Assembly: GCA_026120035.1 (NCBI GenBank)
Contig: JALRME010000012.1
Span: forward strand, 1,071,293-1,135,292
From: Coleophoma eucalyptorum
Lineage: Eukaryota > Ascomycota > Leotiomycetes > Helotiales > Dermateaceae
Reading direction: 5' to 3'
DNA: 64,000 bases
Shown here: positions 20,843 through 32,852 of the stretch, one piece after another
How the letters are laid out: each line of letters opens with the position of its first letter
How positions within the stretch are numbered: position 1 is the stretch's first letter
Program-made: the position numbers and the translations under genes
The notes under the pieces: model-generated
Databases searched by the model: none
What the model was told of the DNA's origin: nothing
What the model saw: the letters and a program-made list of their open reading frames with translations, nothing else

Positions 20843-23800
20843 TCAGATCCCTCGCTCCCTTAGCACTGCCCGTAGCTTCTCCGCAAAGCTTACTACGAAC
20901 TCTGGGTCTAGCATCGTATAGTGAGCCCCTCCCACATCATGGAAGCGGACATCTCCCCTCACGAAGTCCTTCCACGCCGACAATTTATTATCGACCCAGT
21001 CTTTTCTATCCTTGGCGACATGGCTCAATGGATCGGCCACAAAAACATCCATGCACTTAACATTTCCACAAGGCTCGTAGTCGACGGCCATACCCTGCAT
21101 TTTGGCTGCGAGTCCCACCCATACTAGGTAGTATTCTTCACTAAGGCCGAGCTCGTCCCAACGCTTCTGGTCGCAATACGACTTCAGATAGCGGATACCA
21201 TCGAGGCGACGGTTCTCTTTCTCGAATGCACAGAGAATTGGCTTATGAAAGAGACAGTCTGACTCGTCCATCAGACCGATGAAGTAAAACAGGTGGGTAA
21301 CGCACTCGTCCCAAACGAGCTCGCGCATACGTGACTTGATATGCGGCGGCAGGTTCCAACTACCGCAGTAGCGTACTTCGTCTCCCGCACTCTCAAGCAG
21401 CTTCGATACCTCGAACGCAATCATGCCACCAAACGAGTAACCAGCGATGGCATACGGCCCTTGCGGCTGTCTCTTCTTGATGGCGGAACGATACGTTTCA
21501 AATACCTCTTCAAATGACTCGAAGGGCGTCTCACCCTCAGTGGCATTAAATCCCCTGGCGCGCAAGGCGTAAATAGGACGGTCAGTTAAGCGGTAGGCTA
21601 GATTTATAAAGACAAGGATTTCGCCAACACCAGGATGGATCAGCCAGAGGGCTGGCTTGTTTCCGTGGGGCTGGAGGCATACCACAGGATCGTACTCATG
21701 CATCCCATTGGTGGCTCCCGCATATGTCGTCAAGCCCCTGACCGTGGGGTAATTTAGAAGGTCGGTTAGGCGCACTTGCTTGGATAGCTTCAGCTTCTTG
21801 TTAAGATTCTGTATAATTGCCACGAGATCCATTGATGTAGCCCCCATCGAAAGCATTGAATCGTTCACAGAAAAATCGTCCCCAGCTGATATCTCGAGCT
21901 GTTCCCGAATAATATCTAGAATAGCGGCCTCCTCTGTCGACCTTGGCTCACCTCGCGTCTTCTGGCGATGTCTTTTGATGGCATCGTTATTGAGAATCTG
22001 CTGGTCTGCGAATTTTCCATCTTCTAGAGCGGCCTTTAGCTTGCCTCGGGATAGCTTACCCAAAGTTGACTTGGGCAAGTCTACAACACGCAACGGTACT
22101 ACGTTAGGCCGGGACTGGGTATGCATGCTTGTGATGCGCACAATACTATTCTATACAATCATTGAGAGTAAGTACTGGATGCCATCAGGTATCTAGGATA
22201 AGTTAACTAACCTGCGTCTCAAACCGGGCCTCGTCGTCGCCTTCCTCATACGAAGGAAGGTAGAGCACTGTGACTACTTCGGTATCTTCAGAGGCTTTGC
22301 GCGTGCTGAAACAACAGAAGTAGCTTGGTGTTGCGTTAGGGATTCCAGCCTGCTCAAGGGCTGCATCAAGTTCGTGTGGGAGGTACTTTACGCCGTTAAT
22401 ATTGATGACTTCCTTGGTGCGCCCGTCGAGGTGTAGATAGCCGCTCTTGTCGATGTAAGCCAGATCGCCCGTGCGGAACCAACCATCGCTGGTGAAAGCC
22501 TCAGCTGTGGCCACATCATTGTTATAGTATCCTTTGAATACTGCATCACCTGTCAGCTCCAGGCTACCCCGTTCCCCGGGCTTAACTTCGCCAACTAAAT
22601 GGTCAATAGAAGTGATGCGCATTTGCACGCCTGGCATACAGTCTCCAACCGAGCAAAACTCGAGATGTTCTTTACAGTCGTAGGTGGGGCATTGTGTGTT
22701 GAATATGCACCCGGCACAGGTCTCTGTCATTCCAAACCCGGGCTTGAAGACATCTTTGGGCGCGCCATACTTGTTTAAAAGAGACTGTAGTGCAACACAG
22801 ACCTCTGTAACATTAGCCTCGCCTCCTGTATCCAGGTGAAGCCCCTGCAGGCTAACTACCGGATCCAAGGTGCTCGTTCTGCCAGATTCGAGCTGCCTAC
22901 GCAACTTGGCTAGCATGAAGTTTGGTGCGAAACTACGCGATACTCGGTGGCGGCTAATTAGATTCAGGAACTGTACCGGATCAGACACAATATCGGCCGC
23001 TGGAACCTGGATCTGTGAGACGCCCGATATGATGGCGAATATGTGGCATTGGACAAGGTTTGCAACGTGATCCATATGCACCCATGAGAGGTACGGGTTG
23101 TTTGGATATAGGAGATTTGCAGTCTCCGCCTTGCCACGACAAGCAATAAGCACTTGATGGTGGGTCAATGGTACAGCTTTCGCGTTGCCGCTGCTTCCAG
23201 ATGTGAGCATGATAGCCGCTAGATCAGAGCTTGATATCTTGAAAGCTTTGGGCTTTGATTCTGTAGCAGGTTGCAGAGCCTCAATGTCTTCTATAGAGCA
23301 CGTTTCGATACAGGATTCCCTAGTCTGCTCCCTAAAAGGGCCAAGAAGAGATTGTCGAGTGAGACACAGCGGTCCGTTGAGCATACGGCGAAGATGCTCT
23401 AGGTGTTTCTTCTGGTCCTGCAGATTCTGATTGAACATGCCAGGTCCGGTGACGGCTGGAACTGCGCCAGCCAACAAAACAGACCAGTACCAGATCATAC
23501 TATCCAGGGCATTGTCGAAGTGTACAAGTACAACAGAGCCATGTTTGAACTTAGATGGGGCGTACTGAAGGAGTTTGGCTTTGTTTACTTCCGCCAGATC
23601 TAGAAGCTCCTTGTACAAGAGTTGATGGGCTGCGCTGGGTTCGGTGATGCCGTTTGCTGAATAGGCGATGATGCCTTCAGTTTCGCTTTTCGCAGCATAT
23701 CTCAAGGCGTCTATAACATTGGAAGGGACATATTTTTCCTCTGGTGCGATTTCTGTAACTGTAACGACTACATCCGATTCAGACAACGATTTTCTGTCTA

Positions 23801-23861
23801 CGATAGCACCGTCCACCAATATAGTGGTTTCTGAAAGAGATTTTACAACTGCCATCCTCAT
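20843..23861 (-). CDS. NRPS-like A-T-TE synthetase (aryl-pyruvate quinone/furanone synthetase type)
   Basis: Two exons, 23861-22212 and 22150-20843, joined by a phase-0 intron (GTTAGT...GTATAG), giving 985 residues. The adenylation domain spans about 30-600: P-loop TSGSSG at 220-225, GMTETCAG at 377-384, TGD at 464-466 and the A10-type Lys582 in STLGK. The thiolation domain has its phosphopantetheine Ser656 in MGATSMDL. The thioesterase has GYSFGG with Ser789 and a late His960 in GGAHYTM. There is no condensation domain. The TE opens [18 protein letters not shown] and has a NLPPHIK segment, both as in fungal synthetases that dimerise two aryl-pyruvates to benzoquinones, furanones or butyrolactones (TdiA, AtrA, MicA family). 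Substrate (indole-, phenyl- or hydroxyphenylpyruvate) cannot be read safely. Followed upstream by an MDR reductase and a prenyltransferase, so a prenylated dimer is the likely product. Confidence 0.92.
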
Positions 23862-25088
23862 AAATTGTTGACAATAAAGAAAATTGTTCTGACGGTGGAT
23901 TTGGAGATGCAAGCCCAAGGGAGAGCCGCTCAAACAAATATTATAATATAATTCTACATGATAAGCTGATAATAAGCTTCAATGTGATACAGTACCCCAA
24001 GCCAACTGTCCGTATCTCTTGCTGATAATAAACCTGGACAGAGACACGTTTGAATAACCCTGTAACTCCACTTAACCCATATTTATGCATAAAGTATATT
24101 ATATTATTAACCCTAATCTGCTCCTACTGTTCCTTTCTCCTATCCCCTGGCATAATTTAGGCATTATAACTCCGAGCTATCGGCAAAATTAATATTCTAA
24201 CCATTCTCATCCACTTTTGAACTATATAGCCAAGTCTTCTGAAAAGTTTTTCAAAATGCTACTAAAGAGAGCGGAAATCCCCATTAGGAGTGATATTATT
24301 AGAGTTTGAAGCTAATAACACATATTCCATAGAATAAAAAGGGGTGGTTGGAGGGTATAATAGATCTTTTTATTTATCGATGAACTTTCGAACAGAAAAT
24401 TTTGATTTTTTAGCAATCGAATTACCTTTTTAGATATCCGAATTGTACACTTGATTATATTTTGAAGGAAGGTTTCGAAATTGGTCCTTATATTTAAAGA
24501 TAATCATCGGTTTCGTCCCCTGTTTTTATGCCCCTGGCTGAGCTTCAGGTTTATAAAATCCTACATTCGCAACTTTAGGTATTACCGACAATGTTCCATG
24601 CCTACCCCCCCTAAAGCCCACTATTCTTCATAAACAGGCAAGGACTTGTCCCGATATCCAATATTCTTCACGGTCCTTCTATCGGCATATCCGACTTTTA
24701 TGGAAATTGCTGAAAACGATAAAATGAGTTCTGATCCTAAAATAAAAATTCCGGTCTTTGTTATCCCGTCTTTGTTTGCTTATAAGCAGTATTGAGTAAG
24801 TAGCAGCGTATTAATATTAAACAAAATCATATGATCATAAGCGAGAAGTGTACATACTCCCTCAATTTCATACTCAGAAAGAATTGAATGCGTTCTACAA
24901 CGCCACATATCCTGTAATTGAAGTTGTTCGGAGATTTATACGATATGAAAAATTACCATGTATTTTATGTTAGAGCTTTTCTGGAATTACAATACACTTT
25001 GAGGAGAAATGAAATATATGTCTAGCCATCCACTGGATCTATACTCATGAAGTGATGAATAGCTTTAAGCGGCGGTGATACAAGTTAT
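23862..25088. promoter_or_regulatory. Promoter region of the A-T-TE synthetase
   Basis: 1.2 kb very AT-rich gap between the synthetase start and the 3' end of the MDR gene. No coding signal is seen. It must hold the synthetase promoter; no clear operator was recognised. Confidence 0.35.
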
Positions 25089-26135
25089 TTACGGGATCAA
25101 CACAAGCCTCTTATTCTTAGCATCCACGGTATCCCAGACAGACTGTACGTCTGCCATTGGTGCAGTGAAGACATCATCAGGTCTTTTGATCGCAGCTGCT
25201 GTAGCCACTAAGCCAGCCGTCTCTCTCTTGATCTCCTGCTTACTCCAAGCTCCCATCCCTGATCCTGTGATGTAAAGCTGCTTCTTATTGAGCAAGCTCG
25301 AGGGCACCACAATATTGTCTTCACCAGCAAGGTCTCCCACATGGATGTATTGCAAATTTTCTCCTGTCTCAATCTCGGCAGTTTGCATAACTGCCACGGC
25401 TGCACGCCCCCCGACATAATCCAGTACAATATGGACTGGTCCGATACTTGGAGGTAAGGTGAAGGGCTCTCGCAGCAATACGTAGTCGTCCAGTCCATCT
25501 ACTTGAGCGAGTGTTTCCTCACTACGTGCCATGCCCACCACACGTGCGGCGCCCAGAGAGCGTGCTACAGCTACTGCGGCCCGGCCACTGGTACCAGTCA
25601 CGCCCATAATAAGAACGGTGCGGCCTTTACAGCCCCCTATAGAACGGCATTGCAGAGCCATCCAGCTACTGCTTACGGGGTTGACGAGTGCCGCGACTGC
25701 AACAGGGTCGGTGCCTGGCTCCAGCTTTATGATCTGGCTGCGATCAACATTAGCCCGCTCAGCAAACAGCGGCGCACTTCCTGCGGGACCGATGGTAATG
25801 AAGTATAAGTCACCTGTCGCTTCATCAAGTCCCACGCCGTCCATGCTAGGGTCGAATGGCAGTTGTGCATTCAAGGCGCTGGAGTGCTTGCCAGCGGCCC
25901 GATATTGCACCACTCGTGGTATTCCAACAGCCATAACCTTGAGCTGGCGTTGCGTTGGCGACGGAGGTGGCAGGTCAGGTACATCTAAGTACTGCGGAGG
26001 CGAGCCCCAAGACATGACACGAGCGGCCTTCATTACTAATGATTGAGATTGGTGGAATCCAGCTCTTTGTTGAACCGAAAATGCTGACAATGATCGATTG
26101 ATTTTTTTGGAGAGGTTTTTGGCTAGGCGTGGCAT
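25089..26135 (-). CDS. MDR-family NAD(P)H quinone/enoyl reductase
   Basis: Intronless, 348 residues. It starts with a basic, Ser-rich leader (about 35 residues) before the usual MKAARVM-type MDR start, so it may carry an organelle targeting peptide or use the internal Met at 35. The GroES-like half has MAVGIPRVVQYRAAGKH. The Rossmann half has GVTGTSGRAAVAVARSLGA with an alanine-type nucleotide loop. No structural zinc Cys cluster is visible, pointing to the zinc-free quinone-reductase branch. It lies upstream of the A-T-TE synthetase on the same strand and is divergent from the prenyltransferase. In the terrequinone pathway an MDR-like reductase (TdiC) reduces the quinone before prenylation, so an equivalent role here is a reasonable inference. 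Confidence 0.85.
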   Translation of the reverse strand: MPRLAKNLSKKINRSLSAFSVQQRAGFHQSQSLVMKAARVMSWGSPPQYLDVPDLPPPSPTQRQLKVMAVGIPRVVQYRAAGKHSSALNAQLPFDPSMDGVGLDEATGDLYFITIGPAGSAPLFAERANVDRSQIIKLEPGTDPVAVAALVNPVSSSWMALQCRSIGGCKGRTVLIMGVTGTSGRAAVAVARSLGAARVVGMARSEETLAQVDGLDDYVLLREPFTLPPSIGPVHIVLDYVGGRAAVAVMQTAEIETGENLQYIHVGDLAGEDNIVVPSSLLNKKQLYITGSGMGAWSKQEIKRETAGLVATAAAIKRPDDVFTAPMADVQSVWDTVDAKNKRLVLIP

Positions 26136-27701
26136 AGTAGGTATTGATTGTAAAGCCGTCCTTGGAACGAACAGATTAAATAATCGGAAAAAATTATGTC
26201 CTTTGAACTGAGTTCAAAATAAAGCTCTACGTCGTATAGAACACCTGAGATAGCTACTTACGTAGAAAGTTACAGAGCGCTAGGCGGCATGTAAGATACA
26301 GTCATGAACAGAGCTTATAAGTTCCCCGCGGGCCCGGAGATTTGGATTAGTAACCTACATTATATTGTACGTGGCTATCTTAGGAATTTGGTCTTGAGAT
26401 CCTAGAAAAAGGATGAATCAGACTAGGTCCTAAATTAGGACAGTTTCTGCCCTCTCCACAATCCCAACACCTGCCTATCGTAATCTAAAAGATTATAGAC
26501 GCCCCTAGTATTGATATGTCGAGTAATAGAATCGAAACAATTTCAAAGAGAATAAGTATTAAAGTTCGACTCTCAATTTTATCGTCATTGAACGCGTTAT
26601 CTTTAAGCTACTAAAATCTTATTAAATTAGAAAGTAAATGAAGTAGTTACTTGCTACTAGGCCTAATGCCAAGCACACAGCGATGCAAAGGGCGAGATTT
26701 CCTTTCCCTTCATCAATGAAGCGGTCAATACCTACCTAGCCCTAGTATGGCCTTCCTCTTAAGGTTTATGGAGTATCTGCTGATGGAAATCATATTTAAA
26801 ACGTACTAGTAATACCTCTTCTTTTAGGTGCCGCCGGTACGGACATTTGAGGAGGGGCAAGCGTATTTACACCCACAAGTGGTGCCAAGAGACGCTTAGG
26901 ACTGCACGAAAGTCTAAAACCGAGGGAATATACGAATCCGAACTAAAAAGTAGGCAAGGGGCATATGCCAAGGCTTATTGATTCTTTAGCACTACCAGGA
27001 TAAAATAGATTTAGGCGAAGGCCTACGAATCTACTATATCGGAGAAATAACGGGCTTTTAGAAAAGATAAGGAAAACTACCTTGCCGAGAGCTTATTACT
27101 ATCTCTGCTGCCGAGTAGGATAACAACTTAGTTCATGTTCTGTTTTCCCCGAAGTCGCTAAAAGTCACTCAAGTATATCTAAAGTTCAGGACCCCTAATA
27201 AAGTTCCGTTACAACTTCGGAATTGGAAAAACATATGTGTTAATTTAGAAATCAATATGTGCGAATGTTTCGAAGATCAACTGAAGCTAATGCTAGATAT
27301 CTATAGAAGGATCAGATACCAAAGTTTGCTTTTCTAGCAGCTAAGTGGATAAGCTGGTAGTATGTTAACTTAACCTTATGTGGAACACGGTTCACTGAGT
27401 ACGAAGTCCGCACTTGACACTTATGCGGCAAAAGCGTTACAAGATAACATGAGTCACCAGAGTGGATCGATATATGTCTAAAATGATTCTCAATCATGCA
27501 ATCATGCTTCGCCGTATCGGGTACGAGAAATAGGATAGTTGAAAAAGCGGAAGGATATCTGCTTTAGTTACATGAGCTATACTTACATATAAATAACAGC
27601 TGGGCTGTTATAACTGTGAGCTGGAGACAACATAAAACATTATTTTCAAGTTTTCCGTCTTTCTATAGCCAAGTCTCATTCGTAACCCTCAACATCCAAA
27701 C
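26136..27701. promoter_or_regulatory. Divergent intergenic region between reductase and prenyltransferase
   Basis: 1.57 kb between head-to-head genes. A TATA-like TATAAATA at 27588-27595 lies about 105 bp before the prenyltransferase ATG. The middle (about 26500-27250) shows decayed, stop-rich coding-like text that I could not assign. Confidence 0.4.
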
Positions 27702-29112
27702 ATGGCTTCTCCAAGTGCTGCTCTACCCGCTCAAATCGATGCCGAACTGAATGCAGAAGTAGTAAAGAAGTCTGCGCAAGTATTCTGGTCTCAATATATG
27801 CGCTGCGGTATGGGCGCATTATTTGTATCAAGCGGAACGTACACGCCATCCGAGCAAGCCTCACACTTGAATTTCCTTAGCGAGGTTGTTGCACCAGTTC
27901 TCGGACCACTCCCATCTGAGCCTCATCCCCAGTATACTATGCCATATGTTGGTGCTCCCTTGGAATTCAGCCTCAACTTAACATCATCCGGTGCGGCGAA
28001 GGCTCGCATAGGTTTTGAGGTCGTAGGGCCTTATGACCGACCAGCTGATGACCCGTTCAGTGAAGAGTTATCGCGGATGACGCTAAGGAAAATGGCCCAG
28101 TCCGTAAATGGAGACACGAGATGGATGGAATGTCTTATGTCGTCATTGTTCCTATCACCGTCGGAAACCGAGCTTGCCATGTCTAGGGGCGTGTCGCCAT
28201 TTGCGCCTTCAAGTATGTGGGCCTTCGATTTCGAGGGCTCCAAGACGTCAATGAAGGCGTATTTTCCGGCTCATCGTAAGTCTGTGGCTACACTACGGCC
28301 GGATGCGGAACTCGTTTTTGAGGCATTGCGGGCTTTAAATCCCCTGGGATCCGAGCTTTCACCTTGCTTAGATCTCCTCACAGTGTAAGCAAGGAAACTG
28401 CCTTTGGCTGCCTAAGATCTCTTTTGCTTACATCTGATTGAAAACAGGTATCTCGATAATTGCCAAAATGGCGCTTTCATCACCCTCGTCGGCATTGATT
28501 GTGTGGACCCCAAGGACGCCCGAGTCAAGATCTATATACATGTCAATAGCAATTCTTGGGATACGGTGTACGACTTTATGACACTTGGCGGGCGAATGAC
28601 TGATGAAACCACGCTTAAAGGACTTGAGATTCTACGAACAATTTATCCAACATTGTTAGATGAGCAAGAGCTGCCAAGCGATTCATGGAGTAAGGCTAAC
28701 ACTATCAATGGTATACCCTTCACTGAGTTGCAATTCAGTGTTGAGATAGCACCTGGCAGGGCTGTGCCAGAAATCAAGCTCTATGTTCCCATGTGCCAGT
28801 ATTCGAGGAATTCCAAAGTACTTATAGAGAATTTTGAAGGTGCTCTCAAGACTTTGGGGCATGAATGGGGACACAGTGGCAAGTATATGTCGACTATGAA
28901 CTCATTCTTGTAAGTTCTTTGCCTCCACCGTACAGATTTTTACTCCGGCATCTATTCTGACATTTTATAGCAAAGAGAAAGAGTTCTGCGGTATAGGCTT
29001 TGTCACTTTCTCGTATTCAAAGAGAAAGGGAGCATATACTACAGCTTACCTTATGCTACCAACTGATAACGAGCAACAAGTACTTAAAGAAGATTCATTT
29101 ACGTACAACTAG
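27702..29112 (+). CDS. DMATS-type aromatic prenyltransferase
   Basis: Three exons (27702-28384, 28448-28909, 28971-29112) give 428 residues in frame, the usual length for the family. The fold signature is visible as repeated beta-strand motifs with basic and Tyr residues that hold the diphosphate in ABBA prenyltransferases: R102 in RIGFEV, K185 in KAYFPA, K255 in KIYIHV, K338 in KLYVPM and a final YTTAYL. Glu88 in GAPLEFSLN matches the substrate-NH-binding Glu of indole prenyltransferases. The early QASHLNFLSEVVAPVLGP helix is also typical. Expected reaction: transfer of dimethylallyl from DMAPP to an aromatic (indole or tyrosine-like) substrate, in the cytosol. Divergent from an MDR reductase and next to an A-T-TE synthetase, so it probably prenylates that enzyme's product, as TdiB does. 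Confidence 0.9.
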
Positions 29113-30085
29113 GTTAATTAGCAAGACTTAGGTATGGATCTTTCCCTAGTCCAAAGGGTATTTGATAGCCTATACCTATAGCTCTAGTACCTAATCCTAC
29201 CAAACTCTAAACTATTTAATTGTACTACAAGAAGGATAGAATAGAAGTGTATAAACCTATAGATATAGTGTACATACAATTATAGAATAGACACCTAGAA
29301 TCAATCGAACATAGCTTGTCTCGTTAAAGGAGCTATACCCGAGTATTACTATAAAGAAATGGATAGATTCAAAGACTGAATATAGATAGAGTACTCTCGC
29401 TCGAACCCGAATGAAATTCGTGGTTTACCCAGTTCGCCTTCCCTATATTCATATGAAACCTCTTTGACTATAATCGAATACTACGGCAAAGAGATTAGAC
29501 TAATCGAGTATAAGATATTTGAAATGTAGAAAGAAACAGGTACTCTAGTGTTCTGATCGGATCGCAGAAGGCTAACTTCTTAGGAAGTGATCTTCTTTGC
29601 GACTAGGGATGTGTATATCCATAAGTCGATCTCGTACTAAGAACATCTATTAGATAAGGCGGTAAATTTCGTGTTAATTCAAGGTGGCAAGGGCTCCTAT
29701 TACCAAATATCAAGCTCGCTGGACCCTAAGTGGGGAAAACCATAGAATATCGTAAGGTGAACTTACAGACTTCCTAGATTCCTCGTTTTGTGGTTTCTGG
29801 GTATCAACAAGTACCCTCTTTTCCCTAACAGGTGGAATAAAGGTTGGTTAAGGGGTAAACTGGTGGATAATCTTAGGTCGTCGCTAAAGCTATACTCAAC
29901 TCTACAAGCCCAATATTGTCCCTGCTATTACTGTGTATTTTGACTACACACCACTTCAAACCCCACCACAATATTAAAGTAGAATAGTAGAAGATAGCGT
30001 AATTCTCATAGTATGAAGGAGGGAACATAGTCCGGAGCTAGACGAGTAACACCAAACAAAATAAGAAGAAGTAGTTGTAACGACA
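29113..30085. other. Decayed repeat-rich region
   Basis: No supported gene. Text is stop-rich and AT-rich with many TAGT/CTAT words, consistent with old mutated transposon sequence. It ends at repeat family A copy 2. Confidence 0.35.
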
Positions 30086-30364
30086 CAGGTGAATCAAAGG
30101 CAGGATAGAGGTGTTTGGGAGCACAATAACCTTATATTGATCCGAATCTTATAGGTCTGGTACGAAGGACACAAAAAATATAAGAAGGAAAAGAGAAGAA
30201 AAAATCTAAGTTCCATAACAAGTTCCCTTTACATGCTTCCCAGGTCCGAAACCCCTCCGACTCTGCTCATACTCGCTTATGCAAACTGTCCTGTGGTCAC
30301 GTGACATATGTCCAATGTCCTGTATTATCCAATTGTTCAGTCTGGGTAGGTTAGGTTCTTACAT
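30086..30364 (-). repeat. Repeat family A, copy 2 (inverted)
   Basis: Reverse complement of the repeat at 20019: TTCTTACAT at its right end mirrors the TGTAAGAAC start, with GACTCTGCTCATACTCGCTTA and the AGAGAAGAAAAAATC purine tract in the expected order. It faces copy 3, 1.1 kb away, in inverted orientation. Confidence 0.7.
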
Positions 30365-31007
30365 AGAACTCCTTTTCTTACTCCTGAAGGCGTTAATTTT
30401 TGGCCTATAGGAATTAAGTCTCCTCAAGAAGAGCCATCTAGTAGGAGGTAAGGTCCTTTGAAGCCTTCGTATCGGCTACCAATAGGAATATATCTAGCGC
30501 TACTACGGTAGCCCGGACCTCTCCTTCCTTCTTATATACCTAAAGAGCCATGAACTCTTCCTCTACGAACCAAGGTAGCTATTGAGTATAAGCTAAGTCG
30601 AAGGGGTTTCGAGATTAGAAAGAAGAACTTACTAGAACGTACGTAGCATTCTACTGTACACAATAGGTATATCATAATTATAGTCCCTATAGACCTTCAT
30701 ACGGTATAGGCACTATATATAGTAGACTCAGTAGACACCCGGGAGGGTACTGACGGGAATAGGGATAGGCATAGTACTATACTTATGATCAGCGAGACCG
30801 AAACCCCTACGAAAACCCCTCGACTATAAACCTACGTTGCTTGATTGATTGATTGATTGTCTATATAAGTTAGTACCTAAACAACAAGCCTAGAGGCATA
30901 CGTACGATTTATGATTTTCAGGAAGCCAAAGAAAGAAAGAGAGAAAGCTAGGAAGAAATTTCTTGGCCTACATCTATCTACTGCTATTGTTTAAAATCGA
31001 TAATACT
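30365..31007. other. Decayed sequence between inverted repeat copies
   Basis: No supported gene. Contains a short TTGA-unit microsatellite at about 30839-30858 and stop-rich text likely derived from a mobile element. Confidence 0.3.
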
Positions 31008-31330
31008 GTTGGAATATCGATATATCTACCACCTGCACGCGAGGTAACATCGTTATACCTCATGTAGGTATTGGTATATCGCTACTCCACCTAAAGGTGT
31101 ATAGAGTTGGAATATCGCTATACTACTTGCTTGTTCCCGTGTTTGCGCTCAGGCGCAAACACTACATATGACTGTATTACTACGGAGGTCGAATCGATAC
31201 CCAGAAGGGGTATTTATAAGACCTCTACCACACTCACTTAGAAGAATCATCTATGTTTTTACCTTACCATTTTGACCTGTCTATTACAGCTACAGTTGAA
31301 ATAAGAGGTATACAGATCAACCAACAAATA
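31008..31330 (+). repeat. Repeat family B, copy 1 (LTR-like)
   Basis: Starts near TGTTGGAATATCG. The block from about 31161 (ACTACATATGACTGTATTAC) to about 31300 is almost identical, in reverse complement, to the right end of the window (63890-64000 and a little inward). It includes ACTTAGAAGAATCATCTATG and ATTACAGCTACAGTTGAAAT. Related shorter matches occur near 35790-35950. TG start and conserved terminal blocks suggest an LTR. Confidence 0.7.
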
Positions 31331-31461
31331 CTAAGACTCTTAGTATTATCCTTCATATCAATAGAAATTAATAATACCAAGTAGGATTTCTTTATTCCAT
31401 CCTAAAAACCTACCGTATCGCCTCCAACACTATTTGAGGACAAACAGTCACGAAAGAAGGA

Positions 31462-31742
31462 GGGTAATATAAGAACCTAACCTGGCTAGACTGAATAATT
31501 AGATAATCCAAGACATTGGACATATGTTACGTGACCCTAGGACAGTATGCATAAGCGAGTATGAGTAGAGTCGGAGGGGTTTCGGACCTAGGAAGCATAT
31601 AAGAGGGATATGTCAGGGAAATTGGTTTCTTTCCTCTCTTCTCTTTTTATCTTTTTTGTGTCCTTCGTACGAGACCTATAAGATTCAGTCAATATAAGGT
31701 TATTGTGCTCCCAAACACCTCTATCCTGCCATTGATCAAACC
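31462..31742 (+). repeat. Repeat family A, copy 3
   Basis: Direct-orientation copy of the 20019 repeat. It shares GCGAGTATGAGTAGAGTCGG, AGGGGTTTCGGACC, the TCTTTCCTCTCTTCTCTTTT tract and CCATTGATCAAACCTGT, with scattered substitutions. Together with copy 1 it brackets the synthetase/reductase/prenyltransferase genes. Confidence 0.75.
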
Positions 31743-32852
31743 TGTGTCCATACACCAATGGCCTATGCTCCTCCTTGCTGGCTCATACGAAACCCACCTG
31801 GTTGACAAAGGCGCCTTTCAAGAACTCGATACCGTTTCTTTGCTTAAGCCTCATACAAAATGTACTATTCGATCTTCTTTGGAAAATATTTCTTAGTCGG
31901 TTTCAAACGCTTACCATGTCTCTTGGTATGGTCGTGGTATAGGTTTTGTAGACCTTCCTACCAATATTATTCGAGGCAGCCAGCGAATTGAGCAGATTCC
32001 AGTACGTGTTATCCCCGATATGAAATGTATAGCAGCTTCTCCGGAATTATTAAGTGGGTTATGATGACAGCTCAGCACTGTTGGTCATGGATAGTTTGAT
32101 AGCGATTTTCCTTGGGGAATATAATCCATTTTGGGGTATAGGTGGCACTAGAAACATAAATCCAAGCCAATAAATTAATGACCGTCAAAGCTGATTAGAT
32201 TATGAGGATCCAAATAGATCTAAGACATATCTTTTCTCGTGTTTGTATCTAATTAAGTTCGTAACACTTCGTATTATAAAGTAATTTAAACCTCTCTTTC
32301 CTTAGTTGTGAGACTTAGAGTGCTAAATAACTCTATTAATTATACCTCATTTTGACACCAAAACCTATATATACACCTATTTGATCCTACTAGGGAGGAG
32401 GCTGAATTACATAGTTTTAAACATGAACTGCGCAGTCTTACAATTATGTTAGCAAAGGGTTCAAGAATAAATATAAGTTAGAAAGCTATTAAGATACAAG
32501 GCAGGTCTTTTGCTATAATTAATAAAAGAAAGGGTGTTACTTCTATTCTCTGGAATTCCGACTTTAGGCCACCAAATGCAATGATGTAAATAGTTCTAGA
32601 AGCATGCGTAGATAGCCTAAGCGAGCGGTTGAGGCTATATAAAAACACCGAGTTAGTCTGCCGAATTAAGTAGCCAAAACTGACGTTGTTGACTTATTAT
32701 ATTATTTTATAGTCTTATTTTTATAGTTTTTGCATAAGTCAAAACTTGATTTGGTAAACCTAAAATCATCACTCTAGCTCCTGATCTTAGATTAAGTTTT
32801 TAGACTAAAAACAATGTATTTTATAGTCTAAATGCCATAGATATTCTGAGAT
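31743..32852. other. Gene-free AT-rich region
   Basis: A short frame after the repeat (to about 32060) contains GIGFVDLPTNIIRGSQR-like text but has in-frame stops and no family I recognise. The rest is AT-rich without coding signal. Confidence 0.3.

Noticed and set aside
30839..30858. TTGA-unit tandem as a possible CRISPR-like or satellite array
   Set aside because: Only about five 4-bp units; a plain microsatellite.
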